Of a stretch of DNA of 16,645 nucleotides, positions 14,889-16,645 are shown piece by piece. A program made the translations under genes and the position numbers. This DNA is from DATJZH01 sp035499215 (GTDB taxonomy: Bacteria > Actinomycetota > Actinomycetes > Streptosporangiales > Streptosporangiaceae). The DNA lies in NCBI GenBank assembly GCA_035499215.1, contig DATJZH010000102.1, positions 1-16,645 of the forward strand. Direction: 5' to 3'. Position 1 is the first letter of the stretch; every line of letters begins with the position of its first letter. Under the pieces are notes generated by a model. That model saw only the letters and a list, made by a program, of their open reading frames with translations, did not search any database and was not told the DNA's origin.

Positions 14889-14899
14889 AAGCTAACGCA

Positions 14900-14916
14900 G
14901 CGGTATAGATAACCGC
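14900..14916 (+). terminator. Weak hairpin after acyltransferase gene
   Basis: GCGGT and ACCGC form a 5-bp stem around a 7-base AT-rich loop, 11 bases after the acyltransferase stop. It is short and has no T tract. It may reduce read-through into the next gene. Confidence 0.2.
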
Positions 14917-14959
14917 AGGGTATATCGTTGCGAGGCTGCGCCGTGCCCACTCCGCTGCT

Positions 14960-14965
14960 TATAGT
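14960..14965 (+). promoter_or_regulatory. Candidate -10 element (TATAGT) for the secreted protein gene
   Basis: TATAGT matches the -10 consensus at five of six positions and lies about 60 bases before GTG 15026, in a locally AT-richer gap. No convincing -35 sits 16-18 bases upstream. A leader of about 50 bases would result. Confidence 0.35.
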
Positions 14966-15025
14966 CTGGGGAATGGAGGCGGCACGTAACTAGATTTGGC
15001 CAATGAGTTGCGGGGGAATATTGCC

Positions 15026-16645
15026 GTGGTAGTGACGCGTTTGCACGAAAGTGGGCGCCGGCTGGCCCTCCGGCGCAGGCGAGCGGCGACGCTCTCCGCC
15101 GCGGCCATGACGCTAGCCTCGATGACGCTGGCCCTAATCGCGCTGGCTCCGCCGGCCGGAGCGGCTGCCGGAGCGCGATCCTCGCTGGCCCAGGGTCCGC
15201 CTGCGGGCGTGACCCTGCCTGACATGAAGGTGCTCGTGCCCACGGATCAGATTTCGATCGGCACTAATTCGGCGAACGGGGACAGGCAGCTGCAGTTTAC
15301 CCACATTACCTGGGATGCCGGCAGCGGGCCATTCGAGATCGATCCGACATATAACTCCGCTACCGGCACGGCCAGCTTCGCGCAGGCGATATACAACAGC
15401 CCGAGCCCGGGCGTCTGGCAGTTCGATCACTCGGTACCGCTGGCGGTGACGGGCACCTTCGACCCGCCTTTCGACTACCGGTTCCCGCTGACCAGCTTCA
15501 CGCTCAACAAGGTGAACCCCGACGGCTCGGCCGGCAGCGCCGTGGCCGTCAGCCCGAAGACCGACTTCTGCATCACCGGCGACACCTACGTCGGCGGCGT
15601 CCCGAACACCCCCAGCCAGACCTTCATCCCGCAGGACAACTGCGAAAGCCCCACCAAGCCACTGGGCTGGTCGGTGGGCTGGGGCGATGAATACGACCAG
15701 ACCGACAACGGGCAGCCGATCGACCTGACCGGGGTGCCGAACGGCACCTACATCCTGCAGGGCATCGCCAACCCCGATCACGTGCTGACCGAGAGCGACC
15801 CTGACAACAATGTCGTGGACACCAAACTGACGATCAGCGGCAGCTCGGTGACGGTGCTCTCGCAGACGAGCCCCGCCGTCACGCCACCGACAGTGACGCT
15901 CACCAGCCCGGCGAACGGCTCGAGCGTGTCAGGCACGGTCACCCTGCGGTCCGCGGCGTCGGCGACAGCGCCAGCAACCGTGGCATCAGTGCAGTACCTG
16001 CTCGACGGCCAGCCGCTCGGCGCACCGGTCACCACCGCCCCCTACACCTTCTCGTGGGCAGTGGGCAGCACGCCGCTGGGAGCCCATCAGCTGAGCGCCA
16101 GGGTGACAGATACCGACGGCAACGTAGGCACCGCGCCGGCGGACACCGTCACCGTGATCAGCGGCGGGGGCTCCGGCGCGCTGAAGGCCGACCAGTCGGT
16201 GACCAAGACCGGGGTAGGCGCCGTCACCACAGCGCCCTTCGCTACCGCGAGCGCGGGCGAGACCCTGCTGGCCTTCGTCGGAAGTGATGGCCCGGCCGGG
16301 CCAGGCAACCAGATGACTACGGTCAGCGGGGCGGGCCTGACCTGGAAGCTGGTGCGGCGGTCCAACGGCCGCTCAGGTGATACCGAGATCTGGACGGCAA
16401 CGGCTTCCGGCAAGCTGACCGGCGCCACCGTGACCTCCGCGCCCGCAGCCGGCGGCTACGATCAGCAGCTCACGGTGATGATGTTCGAGAATGCCGCCGG
16501 CGTCGGCGCCTCGGCGGCCGCGTCAGCGGCCTCCGGGCCGCCGAGCGTTGGCCTGACAACGACCGCCGCGGGATCGCTGGCGTATGCCGTCGGCAACGAC
16601 TACGACAATGCCATCAGCCGCACCCTGAGTCCCGGCCAGGCGCTC
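15026..16645 (+). CDS. Secreted lysyl-oxidase-like, Ig-like multidomain protein (3' end outside window)
   Basis: The frame is open to the window end, giving at least 540 residues. GTG 15026 is preceded by GGGGGA eight bases upstream. Residues 1-48 form an Arg-rich signal peptide with a long Ala/Leu core and an AGA-type cleavage region. Residues about 67-272 match the lysyl oxidase C-terminal domain: LTSFTLNKVNPDG, SPKTDFCITGDTY (Lys178, Cys182), Cys206, GWGDEYDQ (Tyr223), IDLTGVPNGTYIL and NPDHVLTESDPDNNV, the last two closely like the WIDITDVKPGNY and ESDYTNNVV segments of true lysyl oxidases. Lys178 and Tyr223 could form the quinone cofactor, but the His-x-His copper motif is missing; WQFDH (131-135) keeps one His. 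An Ig-like domain follows (about 287-379), then a beta-rich domain from about 385 that runs off the edge. It is probably a surface or matrix protein. Confidence 0.8.
   Translation, partial: MVVTRLHESGRRLALRRRRAATLSAAAMTLASMTLALIALAPPAGAAAGARSSLAQGPPAGVTLPDMKVLVPTDQISIGTNSANGDRQLQFTHITWDAGSGPFEIDPTYNSATGTASFAQAIYNSPSPGVWQFDHSVPLAVTGTFDPPFDYRFPLTSFTLNKVNPDGSAGSAVAVSPKTDFCITGDTYVGGVPNTPSQTFIPQDNCESPTKPLGWSVGWGDEYDQTDNGQPIDLTGVPNGTYILQGIANPDHVLTESDPDNNVVDTKLTISGSSVTVLSQTSPAVTPPTVTLTSPANGSSVSGTVTLRSAASATAPATVASVQYLLDGQPLGAPVTTAPYTFSWAVGSTPLGAHQLSARVTDTDGNVGTAPADTVTVISGGGSGALKADQSVTKTGVGAVTTAPFATASAGETLLAFVGSDGPAGPGNQMTTVSGAGLTWKLVRRSNGRSGDTEIWTATASGKLTGATVTSAPAAGGYDQQLTVMMFENAAGVGASAAASAASGPPSVGLTTTAAGSLAYAVGNDYDNAISRTLSPGQAL

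Overview
The window comes from a high-GC actinobacterium. GC is strongly biased to third codon positions inside genes, start codons are often GTG, and the genes overlap tightly. The first gene ends in a sequence typical of the MshC/cysteinyl-tRNA synthetase family, and mycothiol-type MshC is actinobacterial. I cannot name a species. No rRNA, tRNA, CRISPR array or complete insertion sequence was seen.

Most of the window (about 1.6-16.6 kb) reads as a surface or exopolysaccharide locus next to two ordinary chromosomal genes. Left edge: the 3' end of a MshC/CysRS-like gene (1-332, +) and a predicted membrane protein with a channel-like C-terminus (411-1277, -). Region A (1630-3827, +): an unrecognised mostly helical protein, one base overlapped with a WecG/TagA/CpsF (GT26) glycosyltransferase. 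Region B (3936-5663): two divergently transcribed Wzz-like chain-length proteins, each with two membrane segments and no kinase domain, separated by an AT-richer shared promoter region. Region C (6174-7214, +): a family 2 glycosyltransferase behind a roughly 510-base leader or regulatory region.

Region D (12467 down to 7374, -): an apparent operon of NAD-dependent sugar epimerase/dehydratase, DegT-type sugar aminotransferase, Wzx-type flippase with a long C-terminal tail, a doubtful small ORF, and a class I methyltransferase. The first three genes are joined by one-base stop/start overlaps. Region E (13112-14888, +): a Gfo/Idh/MocA sugar dehydrogenase of WlbA/WbpB type and a NeuD/PglD-type hexapeptide acyltransferase. 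These diverge from region D across a 644-base intergenic segment that carries a 7-bp tandem repeat. Right edge (15026-16645, +, cut by the window end): a secreted protein with a lysyl-oxidase-like domain, a bacterial Ig-like domain and a further beta-rich domain.

Together, the dehydrogenase, aminotransferase and acyltransferase could make an N-acylated 3-amino sugar nucleotide (or an N-acylated amino sugar of another position). The GT2 and GT26 enzymes would add sugars to a lipid-linked repeat unit, the flippase would export it, and the Wzz-like pair would set polymer length. No priming glycosyltransferase and no Wzy polymerase was recognised here, so the locus probably continues outside. The secreted lysyl-oxidase-like protein lacks the usual histidine-rich copper motif and is the most unusual single gene. 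Functional assignments rest on motifs read by eye, not on database searches.
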